From Pithys albifrons albifrons (taxonomy: Eukaryota > Chordata > Aves > Passeriformes > Thamnophilidae): a stretch of DNA of 64,000 nucleotides. A program made the position numbers and the translations under genes. The stretch is taken from positions 91,766,431 to 91,830,430 of the forward strand of contig NC_092461.1 of NCBI RefSeq assembly GCF_047495875.1, written 5' to 3'. The notes below the pieces were generated by a model that did no database searches, was not told where the DNA came from, and saw only the letters and a program-made list of their open reading frames with translations. This document shows positions 14,276 to 27,100 of this stretch, piece by piece. Position 1 is the first letter of the stretch. Every line of letters begins with the position of its first letter.

Positions 14276-17200
14276 AAGAAATAACCACATTATCTTGTAG
14301 GTCCAGAAAAAGTTTACTGGCAATTTCCCTCTAGAATCAGTTCCTTCCAATAGAATCATATTGAATTCTGGCAAATTCATCAATTCTGCCTGAGATGGTT
14401 TTTTTTCAGCAGTGTTTTCTCTATTGAAACATTCAGGAAAGTTTTTCTGACTGCTTAGTGGTTAAGCTTGAGGTCCAGAACTTTTTTCAAAGTCATTGCT
14501 TGATGACAGAGCACTGATTGCTCATTGAACTGTCTGTCTGCTGAAAACTGTGTTATACTCCATTGCAGTTGGTATATGTGGCTGAAATTTTGAAATAGCA
14601 GGACTATTTCTTTTGATTATGCTGAAGTTAGTTATCAGGGGTTCTCTGAAACTGTGCTGTAGTTTGCATACAGAGTTGAGTCTTTTGGCTAAAATACGAT
14701 TTTAACAGAATCTAAAGGAATCGGCATTGGAATGGTAAATTTTGGCTACTAGGAACTGACTTTTCTGTACCAGTATTTAATCCTGTTTGCTCAGAATGTT
14801 TTCACTGTATAACTGAATCATTTTTGAGACACTATGAATGATAAGAGACCATAGACTGGTTCAAAGTGCTTTATGCTGCCTGGGAATGTGTAGGTCAATC
14901 AAGTGCAATGTTTGAGTAAGACCTTGCAAGATTGAAGACTTTTTATACACAAGAATTTCATAAAAATGAAGGAACTGGCTTTTGAGATTAGGCATACATT
15001 TTCTCTCCCACCACCTAGCAAGACCTAAATCAAATCTGCCTTCAAGACATGTTGATACATTGCATATTTACAAACTTAAGCAGTAATCAATTGAAGGTGG
15101 GGAACTTTTCCCTTGTCATTGAAAAGGATGGTATAATTTTCTAACAAATAAAAGAAACACAACAATGTTCATGGTATTACTAAGGAAAAGACCAGCAGTC
15201 AGAAGTAAGAGCAGAAGTAAGTCAGAATAAGACAATTCAAATAAGTAATGTAAGTACAGGTGTTTTTGTGGTGGTGTTTTTAAAAAAAATCATTTGGAAG
15301 AAACAGAATCTTTTGTGTTTCAGAATGAAGAGATTTATTACAGATTCATTTGCTAAAGAGAAGGATTTGTTGGTGTTTAAGCATGGAAGAGAATAATGTA
15401 GTAGTAACTGGTGGAAAAATGTGTAACAGCAAAAGTAAAATACAGTATATGGAAAGAAATTCTTATAATAAAAAGGCATGTTTCATTAGTCTTATGAATT
15501 ATTTCAGCTTTTTAAAGTCCCCTTTACACTGGAATTCATTAAAAAAGTAGAATATACTTGTAAATCTTCCAGTAAGTATCCATCAACAAGAGAAAATAAT
15601 TTTTTTTTTCATTCATGGGTATGCATGCACTTTGAGAAGGAAATACTGAAAACAAACCAAATGCATTATCCTCTGTGATGGAGAGAAGCAGCTGTATTTC
15701 TTCCAAGACTAATATTCTTCCAAGTTATTTAATGTTGTATTCCTCCAGTCTAATTGCCAACCACATCATGATACATTGAGATTTTTTGCTCGCTTTTGTT
15801 TTTTTAATGAGTTTTGTAAATTCTTCTTCTATTTACCTATAAAATATAATGGTGGTAATGAGGAATTTTCTCATGCCTGGCTCATTCCCAAATTTGTCTT
15901 GAATTCGTTTTGAGCGTGTTCTCTGTGGATTAGTAGCTCTGCAGTCATTTTGCTGTTCTGCCCCTGTAGTTCAGTGTATGCCTTGATGTGTGTCTGTGCA
16001 TTAAAGGCACAAAGTCCTCAGGCTGTGCTTTCCCTGACACCCAACAGAAGAAAGAGATTTATTGGGTCACTTCTGTCTCTCTGAATGCTGCCGTGGCCAT
16101 TCTGTCTCTGGCAAGAGAAGTTTGCATTTTCAGACAGGTTTGTGGTAAGTTTTTTGGCAGACTTTTCTTGTAGGCTTTCATTGAAGAGCAAGGTCTAATG
16201 ATGACAATAAATGGTAGAAGAAGGAAGAGGTTAATTTGTCTGAGCTCATTCATGATTTGCTTTCCCTGTTTTGCATTTTAAAATAAAATGGTGTAGAAGG
16301 GGGAAAAGACAACATTTATTTATTTTGGCTGTACTTGGTGAAATCCATTCTGCATACATAAAGCTCCAGTCTTACATTTCTATTAGACAAAAACCAGAAC
16401 AGTAATATATGTAAAATATGCCCTTCCAGTGTTTAAGGCTGCTTTGAAAAAGGAAACTTGAATGTTTCCATGCCCTGGCACTGGATACTGTGGGGGCCTC
16501 TGGAATCCTTTGGCCTGTCTCCACCCCAGCATTCTGCTGGCAAAGCAATTTGCAATTCTGAGTCTTATGAGATACAGAAGTGCCCCCGTTCATTAGCACT
16601 GGTTGCCCTTGTCTACTTGGTTATCCTTTTTCCATTGTTTTTCTAAAGACAGCCTAAAGGGACTAAGTTAACATACAGGATTTATAAAAGAATTGCAGCA
16701 GACTGAAGTATGTTAATTTGCAGGTGGTTCCATAAGCAGAAAACTCCAAAGACATGACTTTATTGATTTGAGTGTCACCTTTCCTGTGTACATTGTCTAA
16801 TAATGCTTCATCAAATGTTCCAGCTTTTCCCTGATTGCGGGGGAATTTGTGCAATTTATCTTCTCTTCTGAGCTCTCCATTTTCATTATATTTATAGGTA
16901 ATTGTCTATATGTGAAATTGGCAAAAACCAATATTCTGAGAAACTTTGGAAGGCAGTGAGCAAAATCAGGAGACAATACACTCCTCACTTTAGGAAAGGT
17001 TAGAAGTTAGTAGTGGGGAAAGAAAAGGGGTGTTTAAAATCTGATCACCCAAGGTAGGTCTACATGTTTTGTTGGATTGAGTTATTGCTCCAGCTGTTGC
17101 TGGTCCTCCACTCAAAATTAACTACTGAAGGTAATTTGAGAAACCCAATAGACTTTGTGAAGTGAAGGCATCAAAATGTTGTACAGGGCATCTCTGTTAT

Positions 17201-18015
17201 ATGGAAAATAACCTCCAAGTAAGGAGCAGTAGCAAGTCAAGCCTGGCTATACTACTAAATCACCACAGCTTCTTCATGACTGCATGATCATACATTAAAT
17301 TTTTGACTGGCTTCTTCAGTGACTTGAGAAATAAAGCCAGATTGGTTTCTTTGGGATCCACCCTCATTTATTGGTCACAGGAGCATTTCTACATTATTTC
17401 TTTTGAAAACATAGTGGAAGTCCAGAGTGCATCTTGGATGTGTTGCAAAGCTAGCTGTCCCATCCATTTATCATGCATACTGTACATCAAAGCTCATACA
17501 GTTCCCAATTTAAAAATGTAAGAAACAATCTCTTTTCCATATATTTGCTACTTACTCAGATGAGTACATTTTATTTTTCTGAATCCTTCTCTGTTATTTT
17601 TCTTACTTTCATTTTGAAAGTAGTATTCTTTCTTCATGTTTTTTCACATAGTTTTATTTCTCATCTGAAAACTGTTTCCCTTAATGAAACCAGCATGTAG
17701 TGGTCTTATTTCAGTTTTTACATGATGATTACTGATGTTAAACAGTTAAGAAACTCTGATATTACTGCAGAAGTTTTGGTATTACTGAGCTGTCTTACAC
17801 ACTCTGCTGATGGAATATACTTACCTCATACCAAGTAGCACAACAGGCTTAAAAATGAAGGGTTCATGTTTTTTAACAAGGAAATTGTATTGGATGATTT
17901 TAGAGCTTTGTTGATGCAGCGGTTGGCACTGCAATACAACAGTAAATATATCTAAACAGTATCATCATTTGATTTGATAAATTGAAATAAATTTCTGATA
18001 CTTTTCTTTACCCAG

Positions 18016-18189
18016 GGAAATTACCGCTTCATGAAACTTTTACTGGCTCGTAGAGGGAACTGGATGCAGAAGGACTTGGAGGATATGACACCACTACACT
18101 TAACTACACGGCACAAGAGCCCAAAATGTTTAGCTTTGTTGTTAAAACATATGGCACCTGGAGAAGTGGATACCCAGGACAAAAATAAG
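18016..18189 (+). CDS. INVS: INVS exon, ankyrin repeats 3-4 (about residues 92-149)
   Basis: This is a 58-codon exon with phase 0 at both ends, preceded by a TTTACCCAG acceptor and followed by a GTAAAA donor. It begins [10 protein letters not shown] and ends DTQDKNK. It carries the second helix of one ankyrin repeat and a full further repeat with TPLHLTTRH, then [14 protein letters not shown]. Human inversin has the same stretch with only a few conservative changes, for example LEDM for LEEM and KHMAPG for KFMAPG. The in-frame ATG at 18031 is an internal Met, not a start. I did not recognise the two upstream coding exons in 1-18015, so they should lie 5' of the window. The exon length is a multiple of three, so skipping it would keep frame but break the ankyrin stack. 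Confidence 0.97.
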
Positions 18190-21100
18190 GTAAAAATTTT
18201 GCTCATTTTAAGACAACATTTGTAGCAACTTTAGAAATTGCTTTTACGTCAAACAGTTGTGTGTGAGAAATTATGAGTCTAGGTCTTCAAAATAGAAATA
18301 CTAATATTTTCCATGTTAATGATGTCAAAGTTCATTCCCTGAGTTCATTGACATTTTTCTTGAGAATAGAATCATAGAATCAATCATAGAATCGATTGGG
18401 TTGGAAAAGACCTCCAAGATCATAGAGTCCAACCCTTGGTCCAACTCCAGTCCCTTTACCAGATCATGGCACTCAGTGCCACATCCAACCTGCGTTTAAA
18501 AATCTCCAGGGATGGTGAATCCACCACCTCTCTGGGCAGCCCATTCCAATGCCTGATTACTCTCTCTGGAATGAATTTTTTGCTGATCTCCAACTTAAAT
18601 TTCCCCTGGCAGAGCTTGAGCCCGTGCCCCCTTGTCCTATTGCTGAGTGCCTGGGAGAAGAGACCAACCCCCACCTGGCTAGAACTTCCCTTCAGGTAGT
18701 TATAGTTTCATCACAAGAGGATTCAAAAACCCTCTTGCTTTTCTTCCTAGGAAAAATCTTATATTTAGAATCACTTAATGATAAGAGTAATTAGAAAACT
18801 TTGTACAGAAGACCTTCAAAGCATTTGTCAATACCAGAGGTGAGTTGAATGCGAGTTTCCTGTTGGCAGACATCCTTCCTAACACTGGGTCATTGATTTT
18901 GCTCTGCACTGTGGCCACTACAATGGTGATATTATTGATACAGTTCTCAATAGGTGTTACTACCTTTTAGAAGTGTATGGTGGTTTAGCTTTGGCAAGTA
19001 GCCAAATGACCACTCAGCTGCTCTCTCCCTCCCCCTCCTCAATGGGACAGATGGGAAAAATAGTTTGAAGATCTCAGGAGCTGAGATAAAAACAGGAATA
19101 CTGATCACTGGTTACTCTCATGGGCAAAATACTCAACGTAAAGAAAATCAGTTTCATTTGTTGGCAATTAAAATTGGTTTGTATAGTGAGAAACTAACAA
19201 AAAAATTAGAACACTTTCACACCACCACTCCCAGCTCCTTTTTTTCTGGCTCAGATTTACTACTTCACTTCCACTCCTTCTCATCTGTCCACAGGAATGG
19301 TCAAACACTAATATCTGTTCACTAAATCTGTCTGGTTGACTGTTGTTTTTTCTCTATCTCTGCAAGTAAAAATAGGCAAATTTGAGAGCCTCCTAATCAT
19401 ACATATTTTTTTTTGACTTGGGATAAAATGTGATGCCCTTCGTCCAGAAGATTTTCTAACAGGGTTAATTAAAGGCATCTGGCTGTTGTGGTTATTATTA
19501 TTATCATCATCAAATGGATCATTTGGCAGCAGAAGGTCTGCTTTCAGTGCTCATGTACTGTTGCTTCCATGAGTGTGTCATTTAGTGAGAGGGATGTGAT
19601 GATGAAGTTGATTGACATTCTGGCATGAGCCTTACAACTGAAGTGGAACACTAGTTAGTCACTTTGACATTTGTTTTGTGAAATTGCAGACTTCCTTGGG
19701 AGAAAGTGTAATCTTACTTATATTACTATGTTAGAATAAAGCCCTTCAGACTTATTTTTTGCATCTGTAGTGATAACAGTTGCTTGAAAGGCCAGGAATC
19801 CTCCAGATGACTTTCCAGGTGTATCATATAGTACCTGTAGTGTCATGAGTTGTGTCATGTCCCTTTGTAAAGTCAAGTCATGCTCTACATCAATAAAATT
19901 ACCAGCCTGCTTTGGAACCACACTGACTTCTAAGAGCCTCTGGAAATAATCTACTGATGTTTGTTAAAAAGGACTGTCATTAGAATGACCAGCCATAAGG
20001 GAGGATGTGTCATAGAAAGAAAGTGGTACCATTCTTAAAACAACAGATTTACTATCACTCTTCATATAGTGAGGTACTGCCAGTCCACAGTAATAGTATA
20101 GTAACTCATTTTAAAAGAAGGAATAGTTATTTAGTGTATACTCACTCTTATTTTTGAGGTGCTCAGATTAATGGTTCTTAAGTCTGTGTGCATAGCAATG
20201 CTTGATTTAAAACTGATGTGAAATGGTTGCCTCCATTAGCACTAATAGTAGGGTATGAGAAGGCATCAGACTTTCTCACAGTCCTGACAGGCATTCTAGG
20301 TAAAGGATTTCTTGTGTTTCCATATACATTTGAACAAAGCAGATTCATCATTTTTGTTGGTATGCTTGATCCACTGCCTTTAGTAGACAGATTTCTAGTA
20401 ATTATTGTGGACTTGTGTTTATCTGTGAATATGTGGTTTAAATTTCATGTGCCTGAGCAATTTGTGTATCTTGAAATGTAAGAGACTTCTTTCAAAGAAT
20501 GCAGAGGTATGAATATTCCCTGAGCCCATTCTTTTTCTGCAAGGTTATAATAACAAAAAATGAGACACTGTGAATGTAGATGGCAAAAGAAAGACCAAAA
20601 CCAAATTATGTAACTACCATTGGAAGAGTAAGCATGGTATTGAATAGAACTGGAACTGTTCTGATGGTGGAGGCTTTATAAGTGTTGTCCAGGAAAGGCT
20701 CTTTCTTAGAGTTTATAAGTGATCTTGGACTATCTGCCACTGATTCACATGTGATTTCCCAGATCAAGTTATTTGGATCAGCTGATAACATACTAGCTTG
20801 GCAGGTCTGGGCATAGTGGAAATCATCATTCCAAACCTCGCATTCTACCACAAGAGGACATCCATAGTATCAGAAGGGGGCTGGACTTTCTAGTGATGTA
20901 TCTGGTTAAAGCCTCAAATCCTTTTCTGATTTTATCATCTAGGAAGCAGAGTAAGGCAGCTGCACTCCAAATTTCCCACAAATGAATATTCTGTTCCTTC
21001 TGGGCAATGGAGTTGAACTAGCCTGTGTCCTGGCAATCAGCTGTTTGCCTTCCAGGATATTCTAACATGTATCATGGAAACCCTGGCTATAATTACAGCA

Positions 21101-24100
21101 TTCATTCTGGAGAGATCGTGCTGACTTCCTGGACCATGTTAATTAATTCACAAAGGTATACAATTAATTCACAAAGCAGCCAAAACCTTTTAGGAACCTT
21201 GCCTGTTGTTTAGCAGATTTCCAAGGCAGTATTGAAATCACTGCCAGAATCCCCACAAAACGTAGAGGACTCTTCTCCCAATTCATGTCATGAGTAGTCA
21301 CAGTAGCAAAAATGGAATTCAGGTTAGTGAAAGGGGCCATCTCAGGGACAGAGTCCAGCATGGTTGACCCTGTTGGGCACATGGCTTGCTCAGTTTCCTT
21401 GCTGCAACTGTGTGCATCGAGATTGTCAATTCCTGAACATGAGAGAGAACAGGTGTCTTTTTTACATCTACTTCTGTGTAGGCAACTGGCTGTAACTGGC
21501 TGTAGTGAGAGAAGCCAGTGAACCAAGGCTACATTGGCCTTTTGGTAACCAAAAGTTTCTGCTTTCAGTCAATTTCTAGGGATAGTGATGGGCTCCACTT
21601 AATAAATAACATTCATTAATTTATTACAAATTTCTACTGCTACAAGTTTTTTCAATTCAAATCCCAGCAGGCCCTGGTGGCACTTTATGGTGCTAAGCTG
21701 TATGTCTTTGTATGTGGTGTCAGTTATCAGATGTTTCCTTGTAGGCCCACTAGTTGTGTCTTAGAGTGAGCTCTTCTGCAGAGAATTACCAAGTAGACAA
21801 CTATTGTTACCATTGTACTAAACTAACAGCTTAAAGAAACAAACACACCAAAAAAAGGCTCCTTTTTGCCTTCTTCCTTTACAGGGGACAGTGAGGATGT
21901 GATGGTGAATTCACACATTCTATGTCACTGTTTAAGATGCTAATCCAGGTTATTGTACTTCTATACACAAATATCCCACGGCAGTTACTTCTCTCAGTTT
22001 CTAAACCAAAGTGCTGTGTCATATTTAGCAGGGGTGAAGGGGGTAGGAGAGATGGCAAAATTAATTCTGTATCTTAAAACTCTCTGTTACTTGGCCATTG
22101 GGAGGGGTGTGTCTGATAAATAAAATACTTGTTAATATGCCAATATTTTGCTGTTTACAAAATCCACACACATTGGTTTGCTTATGTAATTATGAACATC
22201 AGTAAGGTCCATTAAAAAGCCACTGGCAGTCAGGAATTGGCAATATGAGCATGGATTGCCTTTTGATGTTTTGTTGGACTGGCATGGGTCATTGGGCATT
22301 AGACTCACTAATATACATCCTCAGAATTCTGAGTTATCACAGAGAGTGCAGAAAGTCTAAAGCTTTGCTCAAGATGGATCCAAGTCCAGTGTCAACATTC
22401 AGTGCCATCTTCCTCTAGCGAACAGTAGTCTTGTTATACACTTCTCCATCAATTTGTGTTATTCCAACAGGTTTTCACATATCTGTTGTTTAAAGTGGCT
22501 TTTACTGTGGCCTTGGCCCTCTGCTTAACACTGGTGGTACCACAAATGGAATTCTTTGCCTTCTTTGCAGTTCTCTAGTATAATAAAGTCATAGACATAC
22601 TGGAGAGCCAAAAAGATGCTTAGGAGATTGGAGCACCTAACATCAAGGAGAAGCTGAGACATCTGCAAGTGTTTAGCCTGAGGAAGGGACAATTTGAGGT
22701 GCTTTTACTGATGTGTATAAAGACCTGATGGGAGGCAGTGAAGAAGAGGGAGCCAGGCTCTTCTGAGTGGCCTCCAGTGAACAAACAATGCAATGGGCAC
22801 AAATTGAAAGGTAATAAATTCTGTTTAAACCTGAGAAAATACTTTTTTACTCTGGAGTAGGTCAAACACTGAAACAGGTGGTCCAGAGAGGTTGTTAAGT
22901 CTCTGTCTGTGGAGATAACTAAAAATATGACTACACAGTGTCCTCATCAACCTGTTCTGGTTGACCTTGCTTTGAGCAGAGAAGTTGGACTAGGTGATCT
23001 CTTTTGTTCTGTGAAAATATAATGAAATCATATTTCAGGTTCTAACCAACTTTAATTTTCATATCACAATGGTATTTCAATGTGTTTTTAAAACTTGTAA
23101 AATTGTATTCCAGCAAACTGCATTGCATTGGAGTGCCTACTACAACAACCCAGAGCATGTGAAACTTCTCATAAAACATGATTCAAACATCGGAATCCCT
23201 GATATTGAAGGAAAAATCCCCCTTCACTGGGCAGCTAACAACAAGGACCCTAGTGCAATTCACACAGTGAAATGTATTCTGGTAAGACAGCCTCTTATAT
23301 ATGTGTACAACTCTCTCTTTATTTACTCCTTGGAGAGAAATACTTCTTATTGTCTTGAAACTTTGCATTTTAATCCACCATCTCTTTGAGAATAAAATAA
23401 TTTGCTTTTTCTAATATGTGGAATTTTGTAAAAAATAATCTTAAATATTTTTGCACTCTTGAAAGGGGTTTGAGTTCTAGGGGTGAATGTCTTTGCTATA
23501 ACTCGTGGACTATATATGTAATTATTCATTTGGAGAGTAAGGGAGGGAGGAGGGGCTTACAAACTGACATAGTTAAAATGGCCAGTATTTAGTTTCCTCT
23601 TACACAGTAATTTCTTTATTTTGTGTCATTTCTTCATTATTTGAAAGTTTATTTCTAGTTAACTGTGTTGAAAAGTCTAGTTTAATTTCATCTTTTGAGT
23701 CAGAATTCTGGGAAATAGTTCATCAATTATCAGTCAGCCCACAATCAGTTTGTTGAGAGACTTTCTGCATATTTTTGTTTATGGTTTTAATACTTTCTTT
23801 CCTTGATGGCCTATTTTCTTCAGTATTTCAGTTTCATTTTCTACAATGACAGATAAAATGGGTAGAATGAAATCATATGCTTAACTTGATTTTTACCTTG
23901 GTTTTTATTCTGTGAAAGTCTCTGAGCTTCACCAACATGGAAAGATAAAGAAGTCTCAGTTGAAATTTTCTCTCCTATTACAACAGTCTTCCTGTATTTC
24001 AAAGCTCTTTCAGAACTAGACACATAGTGATTGTACACTAACTACAAGGACTTACATGTCTGTCTGCCTGATTAGTTTGCAAGTTGAGAACTTAAGTGTG

Positions 24101-27100
24101 GTATATGAAAACTTGCTTTGTTTTTTTCCAAATTGCATTGACAACCTTACAGTTACTGTTACTTTTTTTGCTATAAAAATAGTTCTTGAGAAGTTTCCAG
24201 TGTTAAAGCAATTTTATTTCTATATTACTTCTGTTTATTCAAGATATATGTAATTTGTACTTAGTTGTGAAACAATTTGTTATGAACAACATTTTGTCCA
24301 CACTAGAGAAATAAATTTGCTGAAAAGTATGTAAGGATCTCTTTATTCAAATAGACACATTTTCATATGTTCAGTAGTCAAAGCAAATGTTAAAAGTTGT
24401 GGTGTGTTGGCCTCAGCCAACAGCCTAACACCTGCACAGCCACTCACTTACTTCCTCTCTTGGAAAACAGAGAAAATAGAAGAATTGTGAATGAAGATAA
24501 TGACAGTGCAGTATAGAAAGCAAATGCTGTGTACAAAAAAAGGAAATTTATTCACTGCTTCCCATCAGCAGGCAGATATTAGCCACTCCCAGGAAAGGAG
24601 AAGAAGAGTTTCATGAAGCACACTAAATTGTACTTGGGAAGGCAAATGGTGTAGCCACGATCACCCTCCCTGCTCTGCCCCTGGCCCTGAGCTTTTTTCT
24701 GAGCATATGACATGGTATGGAATATTGCTTGGGTCAGTTTGTGTCAACTGTCCGATCTATTGCCCACCCCCAGCCCACTCACTAGGGGAAGCAGGGGACC
24801 AAGACAGGGCAGGGCATGAAAAAGGGAAATCCTTAATGTTGTGCACACTGTGCAGTAATAGCCAAAACATGAGTGTGTTATCAACAGTTTTAATCACAAA
24901 TATAAAGACCTACACCATACCTACTGCCACTAGGAAAATTAACTCCCTCTCAGCCAGATACACTACAAAAAGTCAAAAATAGCTGTCTCTCTACTGAAGG
25001 TGTTTTCAGAGGTTTTCTTTAGGTAATACAGAATCATGATCATGTTCAGCTGCTTTGGTTTTTTGAATTCTGACCATTAAAAGAATCACAGAAAAGTTTG
25101 AGTTGCAAGGAAACTTTTAAAGGTCGTCTAGTCCAACCTCCCTGCCATGGACAGGGACATCTTCAACTAGATCAGGTTGCTCAGGGTCTCATTCCACCCT
25201 TTGAACACTTCCAGGAATGGGACATCCACCACTTCTCTGAGCAACCTGGTCCAGTGCCTGACCACCCTCACAGTAAAGAATTTCTTCCTAATATCCAATC
25301 TAAACCTACTCTCTTTCAGTTTAGAATCATTCCCCCTTGTGCTATCTCCACCTGCCCTTGTAAAAGGTCTGTCTCCAGCTTTCTTGTAGACTGAAAGGTA
25401 CTTCAGGTACTGAAAGGCTGCTATAAGGTCTCTGTAGAACCTTTTCTTCTCCAGGCTGAACAACCTCAGCTGTCTCAGCCTTTCCTCGTAGAGATGCTCC
25501 AGCCCTCTGATCATCTTTATGGTCTTCCTCAGGACTCACTTTAACAGTTGATATCCTTCCTGTGCTGGGGACCCCAGAGCTGGATGAAGTACGCCACGTG
25601 GAGTCTCAGGGGGAGAGAATAGAGGAGCAGAATCACCTCCCTTGACCTGCTGGCCACACTGCTTTTGATGCAGCCCAGAACACGATTGGCTTTCTGGTCT
25701 GAAAGTGCACATTGCTGGGGTCATGTCCAGCCTTTCAGAACCCTACCAGAACCCTCAAATTTAGAGCTGCTTTAGATCTGTTCATCAATGTTATAGTTTG
25801 AGCTGGCAAAATGCCAACTGCCTGGTACCCAGTCAAAAAGTCCACTCCCAGAGCCAGGAGAGTGAGGGAAAACAGCAGAAACGAGGCTTTAAACACAGTG
25901 AGGTTTTTATATTTATACAGAGAAGAGGAGAGCTTAACACAGAATATGAAATAGCACATAGTGACAGGAAACAACAACAGGCTCACCGAGGTCGCCCCAG
26001 CTAACAGGTGAAACTCCAAACCAACCAAACCCCCTCCCCAGAGGAAACCTCCCAGCAAGAGGGAAAGAGGAATTAACAGGAATGTGCTTGCGTCCCCAGC
26101 TAAGCAGATGTGCCGACTGGCAGGAGGGCCTGATATCAGCAGTCAGGGAGCGGGAACCGTCCTGGTCAGAAGCATGGACCGAAGAGCCCAGAGACTCCTC
26201 CCACCTTGCTTGTTATACTCCCCGACACTTCCTGATGATGTCAGATGATATGAAATACCTCTATGGCTGCTTAAGTCAGATGATGCCTGTCCCCTCTAAT
26301 CTGTGTCACAACCTTTGAGGCCTGCTAAAAACTGAGGCCTAAATGGGGACCTATGCTGACTAAAGCCAAAACTACTACAACGTCCACCCCTTATTTCATA
26401 TCATATGACATCAACGGCCCATATCCCACAGTAATCATTTTTTTTTTCCGCGCTTATATGCATATATGTATAGTCCATATGCAGTCTTTCGAGGCAGGTG
26501 GCCTTTCATCAAGGATCAGCCCCAGCATCAGTTCAGCTTGGGTCCTTCGCCTTTTGGTTAAAGTCACAGTTCCAAGTTCAGGACTGGTTCACAGGTTAGG
26601 GCTGCCTTATCGTTGGACGTCATGGGATACCAGTATCAGCTTTGTTTGGGTCTTTCTCATCCGGTGTCTGGTTTCCTGCAAAACACAACTCAAGGCACAC
26701 AATTAGGTTTTCCCCAAGGCTAGGTTGCCTTGGGGCACGCACTGGATCTCAGCATCTTGTCTCATCACCCACCAGGTATTCCCAGGCCCTTGGGCAAAAA
26801 CAATCCCACGAATGGGATTCGTGCCTATTCTAGCCTATATTGATACAAGGGATTGCCCCAACCCAGGTGCAGCATCTTCCACTTGGTCTTGTTAAACCTC
26901 ATGAGATTCCCATGGACAAACTTCTTGAGCTTGGCTGGATCCCTCTGTGTAGTATCCCATCCCTCAGGCTTGTCAGCTGTGCTGCTCAGTGTTGCCTGCA
27001 GACTTGCTGAGGGTGCACTCAATCCCTTTAACTGTGTCACTGATGAATATGTTAAATATCACTGGTCCCATTGTAGCCTCCTGAGGGACACCTCTTGTCA

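Larger units (their letters stand above)
1..18015. other. Intron upstream of the first visible INVS exon
   Basis: This stretch is AT-rich and has no open frame resembling a gene on either strand. I looked for the preceding inversin coding exon (the segment ending TALHLAAQK) and did not recognise it, so most or all of this is probably intron. It holds a small CR1 remnant near 7021, a (TG)n tract at 8402, a possible LTR fragment near 14170 and a non-repeat block at 740-1090 discussed in the findings. Otherwise I see nothing specific in it. Confidence 0.7.
18190..23113. other. INVS intron (4.9 kb) with CR1 and LTR fragments
   Basis: The intron lies between the GNYRFM and QTALHW exons. It contains an antisense CR1 end (18366-18706), an LTR fragment (about 18978-19370), an unexplained coding-like antisense block (20600-21530), and a sense CR1 (about 22590-23032) ending about 80 bp from the next exon. 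The remainder is unannotated AT-rich sequence. Confidence 0.8.

Noticed and set aside
1..18015. Earlier INVS coding exon (segment ending TALHLAAQK)
   Set aside because: I searched by eye for its conserved words on the + strand and found none followed by a donor; it probably lies 5' of the window.
18456..18699. Overlapping frames on both strands near 18.5 kb
   Set aside because: Both lie inside the CR1 3' end at 18366-18706.
25167..25514. 115-codon minus-strand frame with a plausible protein look
   Set aside because: It is the decayed C-terminal end of CR1 ORF2, not a host gene.
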